A stretch of 64,000 bases of DNA from Pseudisothecium myosuroides (GCA_951799445.1 OX637294.1:20299452-20363451), one strand, 5' to 3'; numbered from the stretch's first letter, positions 1 to 12,945 are shown. Numbers and translations are program-made. The notes: generated by a model from the letters alone, not told the origin.

Positions 1-316
1 TAAATTAGTGTGAAGTACTATCAAGAAATTAATGTGGGACAACCTATTGCTGTAGTGAGGAAACGCGGACGGAATTCATCGACAATGCAAGATCATTCGT
101 CCACAATGGATGATATTAAGTTACATCCAAATGGCAATGGATACTGCAGCTGCTCTTCTCCAAATGGATAGCTCGCTTCCTTGAACAGAGCCCTTGCAGG
201 ATTTGGACAATTAACGAGGACTTCAAATCTCGTGAGAGTGGCGATTCACGGAAGAATGCGAGCGTCCCGTGTGAAAATTTCACGAAGCCCGCAATCCGAC
301 GAGCTTTTTTTTCTCG

Positions 317-1021
317 AATTTTGGCCATTTTCTGCTTCAGTTTCAGGATTTTCTAGTTTCTGAAGTTTGTTCATTAAGCCAGAATTGGCCATGGCGCTGC
401 AGTCGCTTCACATTGCTGCTGGGTTCTCGACTTCTTCGTTTCCACCGAGAATTTCAAGCCATTCCATATCTCGTGAGTGTCTGTGAATTTTTTGAGTACA
501 TGTTTGTAGGTTTCATGTGTTACGAGTATGCGTGAAATTCTCAGAACGTCTGTGTGTGAATGAGTTGGGCAGGCGCACAGAGTGGTTCAATTAGGGTTTC
601 GTTAAGTTATCGGAGCAGCTCGCTTGCTACCACATCGAGCTTAGAATCGGAAACGAATTCGAATTTTTACCATTTTCTGCTTCAGTTTCAGAATTTTCTA
701 GCTTCTGAAGTTTGTTCAATAAGCCAGAATTAGCAATGGCGGTGCAGTCGCTTCACATTGCTGTTGGGTTCTCGACTTCTTCGTTTCCACCGAGAATTTC
801 AAGCCATTCCATATCTCGTGAGTGTTTGTGAATTTTTTGGGTATATGTTTGTAATATCACGGAGGTTTCATGTGTTATGAGTATGCGTGAAATTCTCAGA
901 ACGTCTGTTTGTGAATGAGTTGGGCAGGCGCACAAAGTGGTTCAATTAGGGTTTCGTTGAGTTATCGGAACAGGTCGCTTGCTACCACATCGAGCTTAGA
1001 ATCGGAAACGAATTCGAATTC
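317..1021 (+). repeat. Tandem duplication of LPA19 promoter, exon 1 and intron 1
   Basis: About 345 bp (317-660) is repeated directly at 661-1021 with only scattered differences. Each copy holds the same leader, an ATG (391 and 736), an 82-bp first exon, a gtgagtg donor (473 and 818), an acceptor ending in gggcag (572 and 927) and the start of exon 2. The duplicated piece therefore contains a full first exon and first intron. Only the second copy runs on into the rest of the gene. The junctions sit in a run resembling gaattcgaatt, which may have served as the recombination site. Confidence 0.9.
391..472 (+). other. Duplicate, upstream first exon of LPA19 (alternative or decoy start)
   Basis: This is the upstream copy of exon 1, encoding 27 residues that start MALQSLHIAAGF, against MAVQSLHIAVGF in the downstream copy. 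Its donor is intact. Splicing to the local acceptor at 572 and reading on would end at an in-frame TAG at 731-733, just before the second ATG. Splicing over both copies to the acceptor at 927 would instead give a normal full-length protein. It may be an alternative promoter and first exon, or a non-productive upstream ORF. Transcript data would be needed to choose. Confidence 0.6.
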
Positions 1022-2353
1022 GGCAACCAGGAGTAAACCAATTCTGCAATGCAGTCGACGTCAATGCATTTCGTTATGTGCTGCGTCCATTTTATTAGCG
1101 GTGAGGCCTGGCTCTGTGTTAGCTGAGGAGAATTTGAAGAAGGAAGAGGGCGGTTCGTTTGTGGACGGGGTTCTTGAGCTTCTCGACCCTGACCAGATCA
1201 CCAAGACAGGAAAGAAGCTGCCCAAGAAGTACGTGAAGAGTGTACGGGAGGTCGTGAAGAACTTGAAGGAGTCCTTCGCTCAGGATTCCAACGACGGGGC
1301 GAAGTTCAGGCGGAATGCGGATTCAGCCAAGGAGGCCATCCGGGAGTATCTGCAAGATTGGAGAGGCTCAAAAATTGTGGAGACAGAGGTGAGTTTGCGG
1401 TTGCCTTTGAAACCCTAATCATTTCCATTCGGCACATGAAGACTTGAAGTGCTTCCATGTAGTCTACTGCATTCATTTTTGTAGTTAAGGTAGCAATCTG
1501 CGTCATGTCAAGCATGTCAATCAAGATGTATGAATGTGCTTTCATTGGGAGATCACTGTAAAACTGCGGTGAGACCACTTTGGGTATAGAGCCAAACTGT
1601 CTTGAGGTCAAATTTTATCACCATGTGTCATTTTCTTACGCAATCATTCCAAATGGGAGATTGAAGAGCACTGTGGAAGGGGCATGAGACAACCCCATTT
1701 CCATTCAAACATCTGTGGCGATAGGCACGCTACGCCTCTTACTAGTTTTCTTATTTTTTTCCATCGGTTCTATTGAATACGGTATAAAGTCATGAACATA
1801 CCTGTATTTAAGGTAGAAGATACTCTTTCCATCACTTTAAGCATTAAATCAATATATAGGAGCGTGCTTATATGGATCACTCAGAAGAGCGCACTGTGAG
1901 AGATCACTGGGATACTGTTACAGCCAAAGTCTCTTGGGATTGAGTTATTATTACTCAATGTATGATGATTCTTATGCAATCATTCAAAGTGGGAGGTTGT
2001 AGCACGAGGTGCAGGAGATGACAGCCCCAATTAAATTTTTTTTTTAGTGGTTATAGAAGTCTTGCTTACACCCAACTTGCTACTACGGTTGAGGCCAACC
2101 AAGTGTTCGAGTGAGTGAGTTGCTATTGGTAACAGGTGGAGTCTGGATATGGTCCCTCAGGGTTTAGTATCCTCTACTTTACATTCTGGTGGTGAATTTG
2201 TTTTGTTTTTTGCAGGATTCTTACAAAGCTCTTGAGCGAGCGTTTCGTGAGTTGGGCAAGTTCTACTCTTCAAAGGGACCTCAAGCTGCCTTGCCAGAAG
2301 ACATAAGGAACCGTGTACTAGAAGATCTTAATAAAGCAGATGATTCTATTTAA
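736..2353 (+). CDS. LPA19: Thylakoid-lumen Psb27-like protein LPA19/PSB27-H2 (photosystem II D1 processing factor)
   Basis: Coding exons are 736-817, 928-1388 and 2216-2353; the phases join exactly to give 226 aa. The N-terminus is a Ser/Thr-rich chloroplast transit peptide. It is followed by twin Arg (71-72), a hydrophobic stretch and VLA (91-93), a typical lumen-targeting and cleavage site. The mature part shows the Psb27 four-helix domain: helix 1 with KKYVKSVREVVKNLKES, then SAKEAIREYLQDWRG, ALERAFRELGKFY and the C-terminal LPEDIRNRVLEDLNKA. In Arabidopsis the LPA19 form assists C-terminal processing of the D1 precursor during PSII assembly. The AKFRRNADSAKEAI and DWRGSK portions fit LPA19 better than PSB27-H1. 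Family and lumen location are read from the sequence; the role is by homology. Intron 2 (1389-2215) carries repeat sequence shared with FANCL intron 5. The gene stands alone. Confidence 0.88.
1620..2190. repeat. Intronic dispersed repeat (copy 1)
   Basis: Intron 2 of LPA19 shares several blocks, in the same order, with FANCL intron 5 (5190-5570). They include a block around cactttaagcat, a block describing a Watson-strand gcaatcattc/gggaggttgtag repeat, and a block ending agtatcctctact. No open reading frame or clear termini are visible. It is best read as two degraded copies of one transposable element. Confidence 0.5.
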
Positions 2354-3798
2354 GTGTCGTATCTATCCATATTACTGCAGGGGCTTACATGGGGCAGGGT
2401 CATGTCAGTGATGGCCTCTCTGGACTTGTCGTTTGTGTCCTTTAGTCTTGGCATTTGGCTAAGTGCTCCTCAACAGGTCTTTCGTTTTATTGCATGATCT
2501 TTGAATTGCTTTTAGAAATCCAGCTTGTTGAGAATGTATATCTCTTACAGCAGTGACATTAGGACATCATGTTGCAAGATTTTTGCATATGAGCTTTGGC
2601 GTTTGTCAATAGTCTACTTCCAGCACAAACTTATGGACATGGATATTGCATGTAATAGACTAATAATATTGGGGCTTCACCCAATATTATTAGGCTATTT
2701 TCACCTGAATATATTTGACCAATACTATCAGGTCTTTGTTGGTGTTGTGTTTCCACATTGCAGGAGTTGCTGAATCGTTTCAATCATTGATTCGAAAAAC
2801 TTTGTTAAGAAAGTGGATTTCTGTAATCAACAGCTGAACTCTTCACTCTACCTCAATTTAGACTCTTTTGTAACCTCCGTCTTCCAATTCAAGCTTTGGA
2901 ATTTTACACCGCTTGTTAGCACTCTTCCTGAAAGGTAGGCAATGGATCTACAAATCTTCGATTAGATGATAAGCAGTAATTCTTGCCTGGGCAACGATGC
3001 GTGACACCCACTCATGAAACCTACACCCTACACTCTAAACCAAACCAAACCAGTCAGACATGAGAAATCCGTGACAAAATCGAAACACTCTCAAGGCAAG
3101 TTCTAGGATTTCTGAAGGCGTAGAAGAGTATCCATCCTCACCAGGGTGTTATAAGTGCTCTCTTGACGGACTTCCATTGTGAGAAAATTGAGATTTCGCC
3201 ATTTCTTTCTATTTTGAGCCTTGTGTAATTATGTGCCCCAGAATCTTGCCGAAGAAATACCCCTGCCTTTCAGAATTGCGGAACAGAAAGCTCGTTAAGT
3301 CTGACACCCGCTACTGCAGCTCACAAGTGTAGACGTAAATTTGAGGCACTCTGGTTCGTGTTCTCGCGATCCCTACAATGCATGAAGCAGGAACAGAAGT
3401 GAGACACAATGTCCTAGCCAAATCAAACCCTAAATCTGTCAACTAAACCATACTTTCCCAATGCGGTAAATTCCAGTCTGCACTCCGCCCCTATCAATTT
3501 CATCCGCCCACTTGACTCTGCAGATTCAAGCAAGATTCGTCTTCGAGAACTCAGCGAGTGGGATGTCATAGCATGGAAATCGTGAGTGATCAGAGTGAAT
3601 CGCAACTTAATTTGTTGCATAATGTTGCATAATGTTGCTTCGAGTGATTTGAGCACGGAATGATGAAGGAGGTGGACGCTGTATGATCGTTAGTCTGACG
3701 CGGGGTTTTGCAATGCAGGCGGAGTCGGCGCTCATATTAGTTTACCGGAATACAGAAATGATGGCAGGGGAAGATTTAGAGTAAGAAATTGAGTTCTT
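2354..3798. other. LPA19 3'UTR and FANCL upstream region
   Basis: There is no supported gene here. The first few hundred bases probably hold the 3'UTR of LPA19, and the last few hundred the promoter and leader of FANCL. Short ORFs on both strands lack recognisable domains. Confidence 0.5.
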
Positions 3799-6700
3799 AT
3801 GGCTACTGTACCGACGGTTTTGCCGTTGAATGTCGGCTTCACGGCTTATCAAGTGCTCCTGCCTGTCAAGGTCTGTCTTCTTCTTCGCAACCCTCATTAC
3901 TTTCGTTTCTCAAAATTGCATTCAGGGTTTAAGGTTTTAGGGTTTTAGCTCCATTTGCCCAAATAGAAGATCTGCGTAGGGCATATGGAGACTTTGTTTA
4001 GTCCATTGTTCTTGTTTTTGGCCAACGCATAGAATACTCTTTGTTGATTCTGGGGATATAATATTTTCCCCCTTAGAATATAATCTTCTGCAAGATGATC
4101 AATTGAATTGATCATTTTCAAACTATGAATTCTTGGTCCGTAGGCTTTAGGGTTTAGCTAGTTGTGTGATGAAAGCGAAGTCGTGGGTCGGGTTTGATCT
4201 CGCCCTGGGGTTTCGAAATATTCTTGATGGTGTGTGCAGGGTAAGGAATTTGTAATGGGAGTTCACAATGTGGAGGCTGGGAAGTCTCTCAGTACTGCGA
4301 AGCTCGATTGTTGTAGTGAGCTCCGCAGGTTGCTCACAGGCTTCGAGCATATCATACAAGAGGTGGTTTATGATATTTTGCAAGTGTCTTTCACATATAG
4401 AAATATAGTATTCTTATATGTCTCCTTTTATATGATCCTCAAGTGTAATCCGGTTCGATTGAAAATTTGAAAGATCATGTCCAACAGTAATAGAATGCCA
4501 TTATTCCTTTAACTGCATGTAACTTTGGTATCAGACGTAGGAAATTTGTTCGTTGGAACTATGGTGCCCAACACGCTCTCATTTTCATTAAGCACCAGAA
4601 CTTTCATATTATTGAACCATTGCTTAGTCTCTTCCTCTTCTTTGAGGGCTCTACATACTGATGCAGAGTGTGGGGACAACTGTGACAATATTTTCTCCTT
4701 TGGTGACCACCACAGAGATTGAACCAAAGTTCCGACGTGACAACATTCGTGGAGGAGCTCAAGGATGTTCTGGTTTGTAAAATCATGCCTTCGTTCGTTT
4801 TCCCAGCATGGCTTTTGTTTCCTGTTGCCATGAAGGTGCTGAATATATATATTTTTGGAACAGGAACATATCTTGCTTGCTCAGCCTCAGGTCAAGTTAC
4901 CCTCATCGGCGTTTTATGGACGGATTTATTCTGAAGTAAGTCACGATTTGATATCTTTAGAGACTGATCTTGATTTTTGTATTTACCGTAGCTCTTTCTT
5001 TTCCAAGTTAATTTCTTTAGCCGGCATGAATTTACAGTAGTCAACCTTATGTTCGCAGATAGAGGAGGTTGGTTGGGAACACGTTGCATGGATTGCTACA
5101 AGTTTTATGTCCATCCATCTTCGGTTCTTGTGAGTTCGTAAGGCCCATCATTAAATTGGCTTTTGCATTCTGTACATTGTTTGTGGTTACCAGTCTTGCT
5201 ATTGATTGGGTATACTACGGTAGAGGATGCTATTTGAGTCACTTTAAGCATTTTAACAGACGTAGGAGTAGGATTTTTGAGAGATTTATAGATCTATGGA
5301 GAGAACTTTGTGCACAAGAGCCAAATCTGTTGAGATCAAGCTTTTAACAGTACATATGAAAGTTTGAGGTTGTAGACCACTATTGAAGGGACAACCATTT
5401 TTATTCAAAGATCTGTTGGCCATAGACATTTAGCAAAGTCATGTTTACATCACTTTGTTAATAAGTCCAAGCAAGTGTTTGGATAGGTGATTTTTTCTTT
5501 GAAATAGGGATTAATATTTGGTTCCTAATGGTTTTAGAATCCTCTACCTCATATCCAAAAGAACCGCTGTATACTGATGGCTTCTCTGTCATCCTTGGAA
5601 GAAGGTCACTGACTTGGAAATTTCGACTTATTTGTCTCTAGTGACCAAGCGATTCGGGAGCATCTCGTGCAAATACAATTATCACCAGACTACCCAGAAA
5701 GGGAGCCTTCATGCAATGCTGTGAGTCCTTGCTGTGATAGCTTCTGTCAAATTACTCAACTACTTGGCTAACATTGTCGTTTGTCCGGATAAATATTTGC
5801 TGCCATAGACGCTTGTGTGAGGAAGATTATTCTTTTGGGTAGTAAGTTTAGCATCTTCATCGTCTTGCACAATTTTCTTTTGATTTAAAGTTTTTCATTT
5901 TTGTCTTTGTTTAGCTTACTATCTAGCTTCAGAGACTCGTGTTTGTTCAGCTCTGATTTTAATGCTCCTGAGGCTCCTTTTAGATCGCGTCTTCGACGCT
6001 ATTGACTTACATGCCACATGAGAAGCAGATATAAGTGATCAATCGTTTTGGCCCTAGATTGCAGGACCTCCCTATTGCGGTGGAGATACAATGGCGAGCA
6101 GGAGGTCGATTAAGAGATATTTTCTCTCAGTTTGAACAGGTAAGTAGGAAACCCATTCCCGTAGCTTTCAGCTGTTTTGAGTGGATTCTCTTCTTAGAAT
6201 GGAAATTTAAACATCGGTTCTTGTTCCCATGGTCAAGGGGAAACCAATGCATTAATATTAGTTCTGTATTGTATGAATAACTTATGAATTTATTAAATTT
6301 TGCTCATAGGATTGACTCTTCCCAGCAACATGTGCTAAAATTTTGGCCTACCCACAAAGAGCTTTCACGAGAAAGGGTTCACTCTCTTAATTACTTCAGT
6401 TTGTCACTCCCCTATAATTATATGTTCTTTTAACCCTCTAACGTCCACCTTATCAGGTCTCCAATTTTGACATGTCATAGCAGATGTGTTGTTTATCGAA
6501 ATTGCCCATAGAATGGCTCGACAGAAAGCTCTACATGTCGGCTACAATTTTGGATTTAATCATTTTCATCAAAAATCCTTAATTCAACGACTTTTGTGCC
6601 CTGAATTTGGAGTAAATGTTGGGTGGACGTTAAGACGGTTAATGAATTTATCTCTTCAATGTCACATGAAGAAATACGCATCAATGACTTACAGATGTCA

Positions 6701-9700
6701 TTTACGCCTCAAAGTTACAAATACTCAGTATTGGTGCATGTAGGCTGCGGAGAAGTATCAAGACTTCTGGACCGTAATGGAGGACATTGATAAGCATGTG
6801 TGGGTGATGGAGCCAGAACATCCTTCACGCTCAAATTGCTTCCGCCGCATTGCTCTTGGTAGGGAGAACAAGCCACGAGCTTGCTTCTGAACCTTAAATC
6901 TGGTCTATCAATAGCTTGTGCTCTCGTTTAGAAGAAACTTCCATAGTCATGTGGTCGCTGAGACTAAGAGTGCCTCGCATTCACTATTGCACAACCCTTA
7001 GAATACTTTGGTTTCGGATAATGACAGATGTACTAAGTGACAAATTAACCTTGCTGACATAAAAGTCTGAATTTGGATAACTCTAAAATTGTGATAAGCG
7101 TAAAACTTTTTGATACATGGACGGACAACTACTTGGGAACTGAATGGAACTCAGAAAGAAAATCTGCAAAATAAACTGATAGGATTTTCGTTCATTATTC
7201 ATGGCTTGGGGGTTGGTGCAATTCTGTGCAGGTGGCCACTGCTCATTGTGCATCACTGTTGAACCGTTTTCACCCCGAACGCTGCCAGAGTAAGTATACC
7301 TTGCGCTAATTTTTCAGAAATTATGCCATATTTTTCTGACTTGTGGTGCAAGATTTTGCTAATTCTTGCTAATTTTGGGATCCTGCGGAATTTTGACAAA
7401 ATCTCGTCCCAGAACAGTACGCCATGTGTAGAGTTTTTGCATACGGTTTGAGCATTGCCTCTTCTCTTGGAGCATAAAGCTCGTACTCCGACACCCCTTG
7501 ATAGAATTTATTTGGGAAGGTACTGTAATAGAATATTAGTTTCCAAAACGAACTTTTTATATTTAGTTTGGGCTTTTAAGGGTTAAAGTATCTGAGATGT
7601 TTGATGCGCATGTGGCGCATGTAGACATCTCACTAGTCAAGTGCTCTAGTTTGTTCTTACTAGTCTTGTTGAGCTGTTTTCCCAGGTACAGGTTTTTTGG
7701 GTCTGACATAGCAGTTGGCCCACTTCGATTACGAATGGCCAGCAATATGGATTGCTGGTACTGGCACCAAATCTATAATCTTTCATGGTCATATTTGTTT
7801 AAATTGGCATATTTCAGAGTGCTTAAATTGTGACATTTAAGTACACAAAGCTCTAATACCTATGACTAGTATAGATCTGAGGTTCCAGATTGGCGCTCTG
7901 AAAAGAGCCAATCTCTTGAAATTTAGCCATTTTCACTGACACGACTTTTCTGTGCTTTTTTTTTTGTCAACTGTTGTTGACAACATGTCCAGAGCTTGGT
8001 TGCTGACCTTAAAACCTGCACGAACCACATTTGCAGGAAGATGGAGAGGCTGGTGAGAGAGAATCTGGAGGATGTTTTGGGTGTCACCTTCCCATCTCCA
8101 CAGGATTCTGACCGTGATGATGTCAGCTCAGAGTGCATCATTTGCTACAGCTATCGGTTACTGGATGGTATTGTCCTCAAAATTTTCACTGAAATATAAC
8201 CCTCTCACGTTGCTTTCATTGCCACATTGCACATTACAGTTGGAAGGGAGGGTCCAAAGTCATAACATACCCAGTTGTTGACTTTTCAACGCTAATGTGC
8301 CACCGTCCCATTGGAAACCCGTCACCACTGCCATTACAAGTTGCTACTCATAACCTTCTTTCCTTTCAACTTGCGTCCTACACCCTTGGATCATGAAGAT
8401 CAAAGATTGTGATTGAAAAATGTACAACCAGTTATGTACAATAACCTATTCACCGCTAGCGGAGCTCATCAGCTATCTAATACATAATCCCTTCCTACCT
8501 TGCACTCTCTCAGAGCCGTAGATTGCCAAAATTTGATGGTCTTGATTTAGACAAAAGGAGAAGGTTATGTTTGATAACCACCCTGAGCCTCCTAGCCCTC
8601 AACCTGTCATCTAATATATAATGTTCCAAGTCTTTTGCTAAAATTATAGACTCTTACTTTCTTGGCATATTTTCTACATCAAAGGGACTTGTATCTATTA
8701 GTGTTGCCACTGTTAGATGTGCCTTATGGACTAGATAATGCATGAGAGCCGGGAGTCTTGAGAGCATTATGGGACATAATGCCAAGTCTAATAGTTGTAC
8801 TTTTTTGCAAATCTAAGGGTGTAGAAAGAGGGGTTGTGTTATGAATTATAATGCTTTTCTGACTATCCAGTGGAATGGTGACAAATCTGCCTTGAAAACT
8901 GGACTTGGCATTATGAATGTATACAAGCAATATGTGTTTATTCATATTACGGCATCTCAACTTATTGTGTGTGGCCTTAGTTTCAATAGAAGGCACAAGC
9001 TTCAACTATTGACATATTGATACTCAAATTTATGTGGTCAGGCAAGGAAGGGGCAAGCGAAAAAGGTAGTGTGCCGGACCGTGTTTGTGACAATGGGAGC
9101 TGTGGCCGGCCATTCCATACCTCATGTTTGGCTGAGTGGCTTCGTTCTTTACCAACCACACGCCAGTAAGTTTGCTTCAGTCTTATTTTTTGTCTTTAGA
9201 AATTGATGGGAGACTAGGCATATAGAACAACATTCCATATTAGATATCTACTCTAGAGTTGTATTCTATAAATAATTGTTCATTATTTGTCTCTTATCAA
9301 AAGTCATGAAATCTTCCAAATAACTATAGCTTCGTCCATTTATAGGCAAGTTATATGAACCAACTCAACACTTCTGATTCAATCTCTGTTTCGTTACCAA
9401 TGATTGTAAGGAATAGTCTTGTCTATTCCCAATGACCTGGTCTACTCTTGCCTGTATACCTAAGAGTGTTCTTGCCCAATTGTGTCCCTTTATACACAAA
9501 TTTAATATTTTTGCCTAGAAACCTTGAGAAATCTTGTGGTCTGTGGTTGTTTAATTTTGGTATTCAGACCTAGTCAATAGCATTTTCGGTGTCCGTTTGG
9601 AAAGGTTGTATTGCTTTTGAAACTTGTAACTTATCTCACTGAAATTCTACTTGTGTTGACTTGCAGGTCCTTTGACGTGCTGTTTGGCGCTTGTCCTCAT

Positions 9701-9739
9701 TGCTCACATCCAGTCATTGTGAAATGTTCTCTCTCTTGA
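3799..9739 (+). CDS. FANCL: FANCL, Fanconi anaemia E3 ubiquitin ligase (13 exons)
   Basis: Coding exons: 3799-3870, 4240-4362, 4716-4772, 4864-4935, 5059-5129, 5642-5720, 6065-6139, 6744-6858, 7232-7289, 7686-7757, 7995-8167, 9042-9165, 9667-9739. All use GT-AG borders and the phases are continuous, giving 387 aa (human FANCL is about 375). FANCL is the E3 of the FA core complex that monoubiquitinates FANCD2/FANCI at DNA crosslinks in the nucleus. The N-terminal ELF and central URD (double-RWD) regions contain the motifs LPIAVEIQWRAGGRL and LPEYRFFGSD. The C-terminal RING/PHD-like domain has C312-x2-C315, C338-x4-C343, H348-x2-C351 and C373-x2-C376, with the family signature TTRQSFDVLFGACPHC across the last splice. 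The exon 10/11 junction (donor after 7757, acceptor before 7995) is the least certain. Intron 11 (874 bp) is the longest. Confidence 0.95.
5190..5570. repeat. Intronic dispersed repeat (copy 2)
   Basis: This is the FANCL intron 5 counterpart of the repeat in LPA19 intron 2, seen as ordered similarity blocks, including a cactttaagcat block and a block ending agaatcctctacct. It is degraded and has no coding potential. Confidence 0.45.
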
Positions 9740-12507
9740 CACTGTCTTATTGCTAGCAGAAGGGCTTTATGGCAGTTTTTATTAGGCTTCTTCACAATTT
9801 CTATATTAAGATATCACTGAGCTTTTGGAAGATTCATGTACTTTGCTGTGTGCGTAGATAGAGACAGTTTTTTTCCATGTTACCTTCAAATCATCGACAT
9901 TTCAAAATCTTGAGGAATTGAGGGATCATTGTTCTCCGGAGGCAGCAACTCTCCCAAAAACCTTACGAGTTTGTTAGCAGTGATCATTAATTGTATTTTT
10001 GTGGTGGGGGAGGAGGTTCATAATGTGCCCTTTAAATTATTTTAGCAAATATGGGAATGAGAGCAAAATAAAATTATGTACGCAATAAGACAATTTCAGA
10101 TAAACAAAGAGGGCAATTGAGTTTGTAGTTTTTGGAGTCTACATGAATATGCTGAGAAGTACAATACAGACATTTATCTTACAAGATTTAAATGCACAAC
10201 ATTCTCGTATTAAACGGACTTTAGTGGCTTTAGTCTGAAGTCCAGAGTTATTTGTGAGATTTCTCTGAAAACGATAATGTGGGCATTTGTATTTTCTACA
10301 TATTTGCATCATCAAATTCTAAAAATTCCCTTACGTAAAGTAATGAAAATGAAATGAAATAGGTTGCCAAAAATAGGTTTTTGTTTTTGGAAGTGAAACC
10401 TGATATGATTAATTGTGATTGTATAAACATGTAATGTTTATTAGGCATTACAATGACAATTGTGTTTTACTTTTGAAATTCTTTTGAATGGTACGATAAG
10501 CAATATGTATCTTTACTGAATCGCATTGTGCAAGTCATCCTAAGACACCAGTTTTAGTGTCGAATGTTTTTTTAATGTATTTCATACTATCCATTGGTCA
10601 ATCTTGAGTACATGTCTACTTCTATCCCTTTGTGTAGTGCATAAGGTATGCGCACCTATAATTGACACTAATTACATTTGAGAATAGTTATTATTGTCAA
10701 CCATAAATCACTTTCATTAGATCTTATTGGCAACTGAAAAAGGATTCCAACACACTTTAGCATGCATTATTTGGACATTGTATGGATAAGTTATGAATTT
10801 TTTCAGTACTGCCTCTAGGTGTACCCAAAACCAACAATAGGCTCTCATAGACTTTCATATTTGATTGTGTACATCTTGAGTATTCAATATTTATCAAGGG
10901 AAATGTGACGCTTTTGTTCCAAATGTAGATTTTGCATTTTGGGCAGTGTTAATTATAGATGTGGCATATCTTAGTACTTCAAATTCCATAGTAGGTGTGA
11001 ATCATACTCAATCAATTCCTCAAAATTTGGATGAATTTGCTCATACAATACTTTTGCTAAAGATGTGTTTTTACAATTGCATGTGAGGTAGTAGATTCAC
11101 AAAGTGACCATTTACCAGTTGATTGTGATTTTAGTTTGTTTGATACTTTGATTTTTTGTTCCAGTGAATTTTATTAGAAAGACAAATGGAAATGGCATCT
11201 AATCCAAGTTGTTTTATATATTTTGGACCTTTGAGGAATTAGTCATGAATTTTGAAGTTAAAATCACATAGGGCATTAAAAGCATTCCCCCCCTAATATA
11301 TACATTGTTGGTAAATTGAAGAAAGCAAAATGTGCCTTTGTGTTAGAGAACACTTTTAAAGCTTTGTTACTTTATAAACCTCCAAGCTTACTGGGCTTAC
11401 TAACTCCTATATACAAAATAGAAGAAAATAGACGCTAAACTTCAAATTTTGATAAAGATTGAAGTGGATTCATCCTGAAACTTCAGCAACACTAAAGAGA
11501 GAAATTCTAACCATTTTTATTGGTTGGTGTGAATTAGGGGTTTATTCATTTTGGATTGGATCCTATGTTCAACCTCTCTAAGGTCATGAGTAAGGGACCA
11601 AATCTACCGATGAATGTTGTTGACCTTGAGCTTCTTATGTATCAGATGATTTTTGTACTAATCCTTTAGTGCTTGAATACTATTTTGCATTTTTGCATTT
11701 TTTTGCTTATATCTTAAACAAATGTATTATTTTATCTTAATTTCATCTCATTGGCTTTAAAGAAAGGTTGTTTTTCAAAGATTCAAGAGTTATTTCATTA
11801 AAATAAATGAGAGGTTATTTGGACAAAAGATTGCCTTACAACATTTCAAATGTTTATTCTCTAGAATCAAGAATCTGAACTTTGGAGAGCTAAGGGATTA
11901 AAGTTAATTAAGACTAGTTTTGCACTTGGCAAAAGTGTGTACTTCTTTTTAAAATTTTAATTCTAAGCTATAGTTTTGCAGTGTTTCCATTTTCGCTCTA
12001 TTAGTGTTAGTGTTATTGTCTTTGATAGAAGATTTTGGAATGTTGAAATCATATTGAAATACATAGTATTAAGTTTAAAGCTGTCTCTAACTTTTGCATT
12101 ACAACAAACTAGGCAACTAGCAATGTAGTCAATGTTGAAAACTCAACCCTATACTTTTTATTTCATCTTTCCATATTAGAAAAAATTGAGCTTTCAATGT
12201 GCCTTGGCCCTCCTATTGTTCCTCTTAAGGGAAAAGAAGTAAAAACCTGCCCTTATTTTAGACCTTAATTCGGTTTTGTATTTCATGACTTTGCCTCTAT
12301 ATTTCAAGGACTCTGATTCCAATAATGATTTTTCAAAATTTCTAGATTTTATCATCTATAATCAAATAAATTGTTCCAAAGTTTTTTCCGAGGTAAAAAC
12401 TTGGAGCTTCAAAAAGAAGGTTAAATTTGATCTAAAAAACCACCATGAATGAAGTGTCTATTTGGGAATGGCTCAACTATTTAAGCCTAATGGACATCAA
12501 TGACAAA
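9740..12507. other. AT-rich intergenic DNA
   Basis: This is the 3' flank of FANCL followed by AT-rich sequence with no supported ORF. Around 11180-11290 there is weak similarity to the dispersed element at 22583-22998 (a block like aatccaagttgtttt followed by gaatt..tcatgaattt). Confidence 0.5.
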
Positions 12508-12714
12508 CACTAAAAGAAAACTACGTTACATTCCGTGAAAACGCGTCACCTTGTTTTCGTTGAGTTCCTGTTTCAAAACAAAGTGGAAAAGTCAAAAAAT
12601 GCAATTTTTTGCATTTTCCTACGTTTTTTGCGTTTTGACTGCGTTTTAAAATGGGAACTCAACAAAAACAAGGTGACGCGTTTTCAGGGAATTTAACACA
12701 GTTTTCTTCTAGTG
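12508..12714. mobile_element. CACTA-type MITE (207 bp) with 3-bp target duplication
   Basis: The element begins CACTAAAAGAAAACT and ends with the reverse complement of CACTAGAAGAAAACT. The inverted arms continue for about 65 bp with few mismatches and include a shared block aaaacgcgtcaccttg. It is flanked on both sides by AAA (12505-12507 and 12715-12717). CACTA termini plus a 3-bp target duplication are diagnostic of the CACTA (En/Spm, CMC) superfamily. It has no coding capacity, so it is non-autonomous. The long arms would fold into a hairpin if transcribed. Confidence 0.88.
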
Positions 12715-12867
12715 AAATTTCATCTTCATGGCTCCATTAGGCCGTAGACCCTACAAAAGACCAATGTGTCCCATCCATCATGAAATTCTCAATTTCATAT
12801 ATGACAATGAAGTTATTTGACTTCGCACCATAGTTGAGTGAACTATAGTGGCAATTAAGCATCTTGC

Positions 12868-12945
12868 CAATGCTTAGGTTTGAACTCATGGCCACCTCAT
12901 TGGTATACCAAGGCCACAACCACTTAGACAAGGCTACATGTATCT
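12868..12945 (-). repeat. tRNA-derived SINE head candidate
   Basis: On the minus strand a box-A-like TGTCTAAGTGG (12920-12930) precedes a box-B-like GAGTTCAAACC (12877-12887) by about 32 nt, the layout of an internal Pol III promoter. A clean cloverleaf is not obvious and no poly-A or poly-T tail was identified, so this is only a candidate SINE or degraded tRNA-like sequence. Confidence 0.4.
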
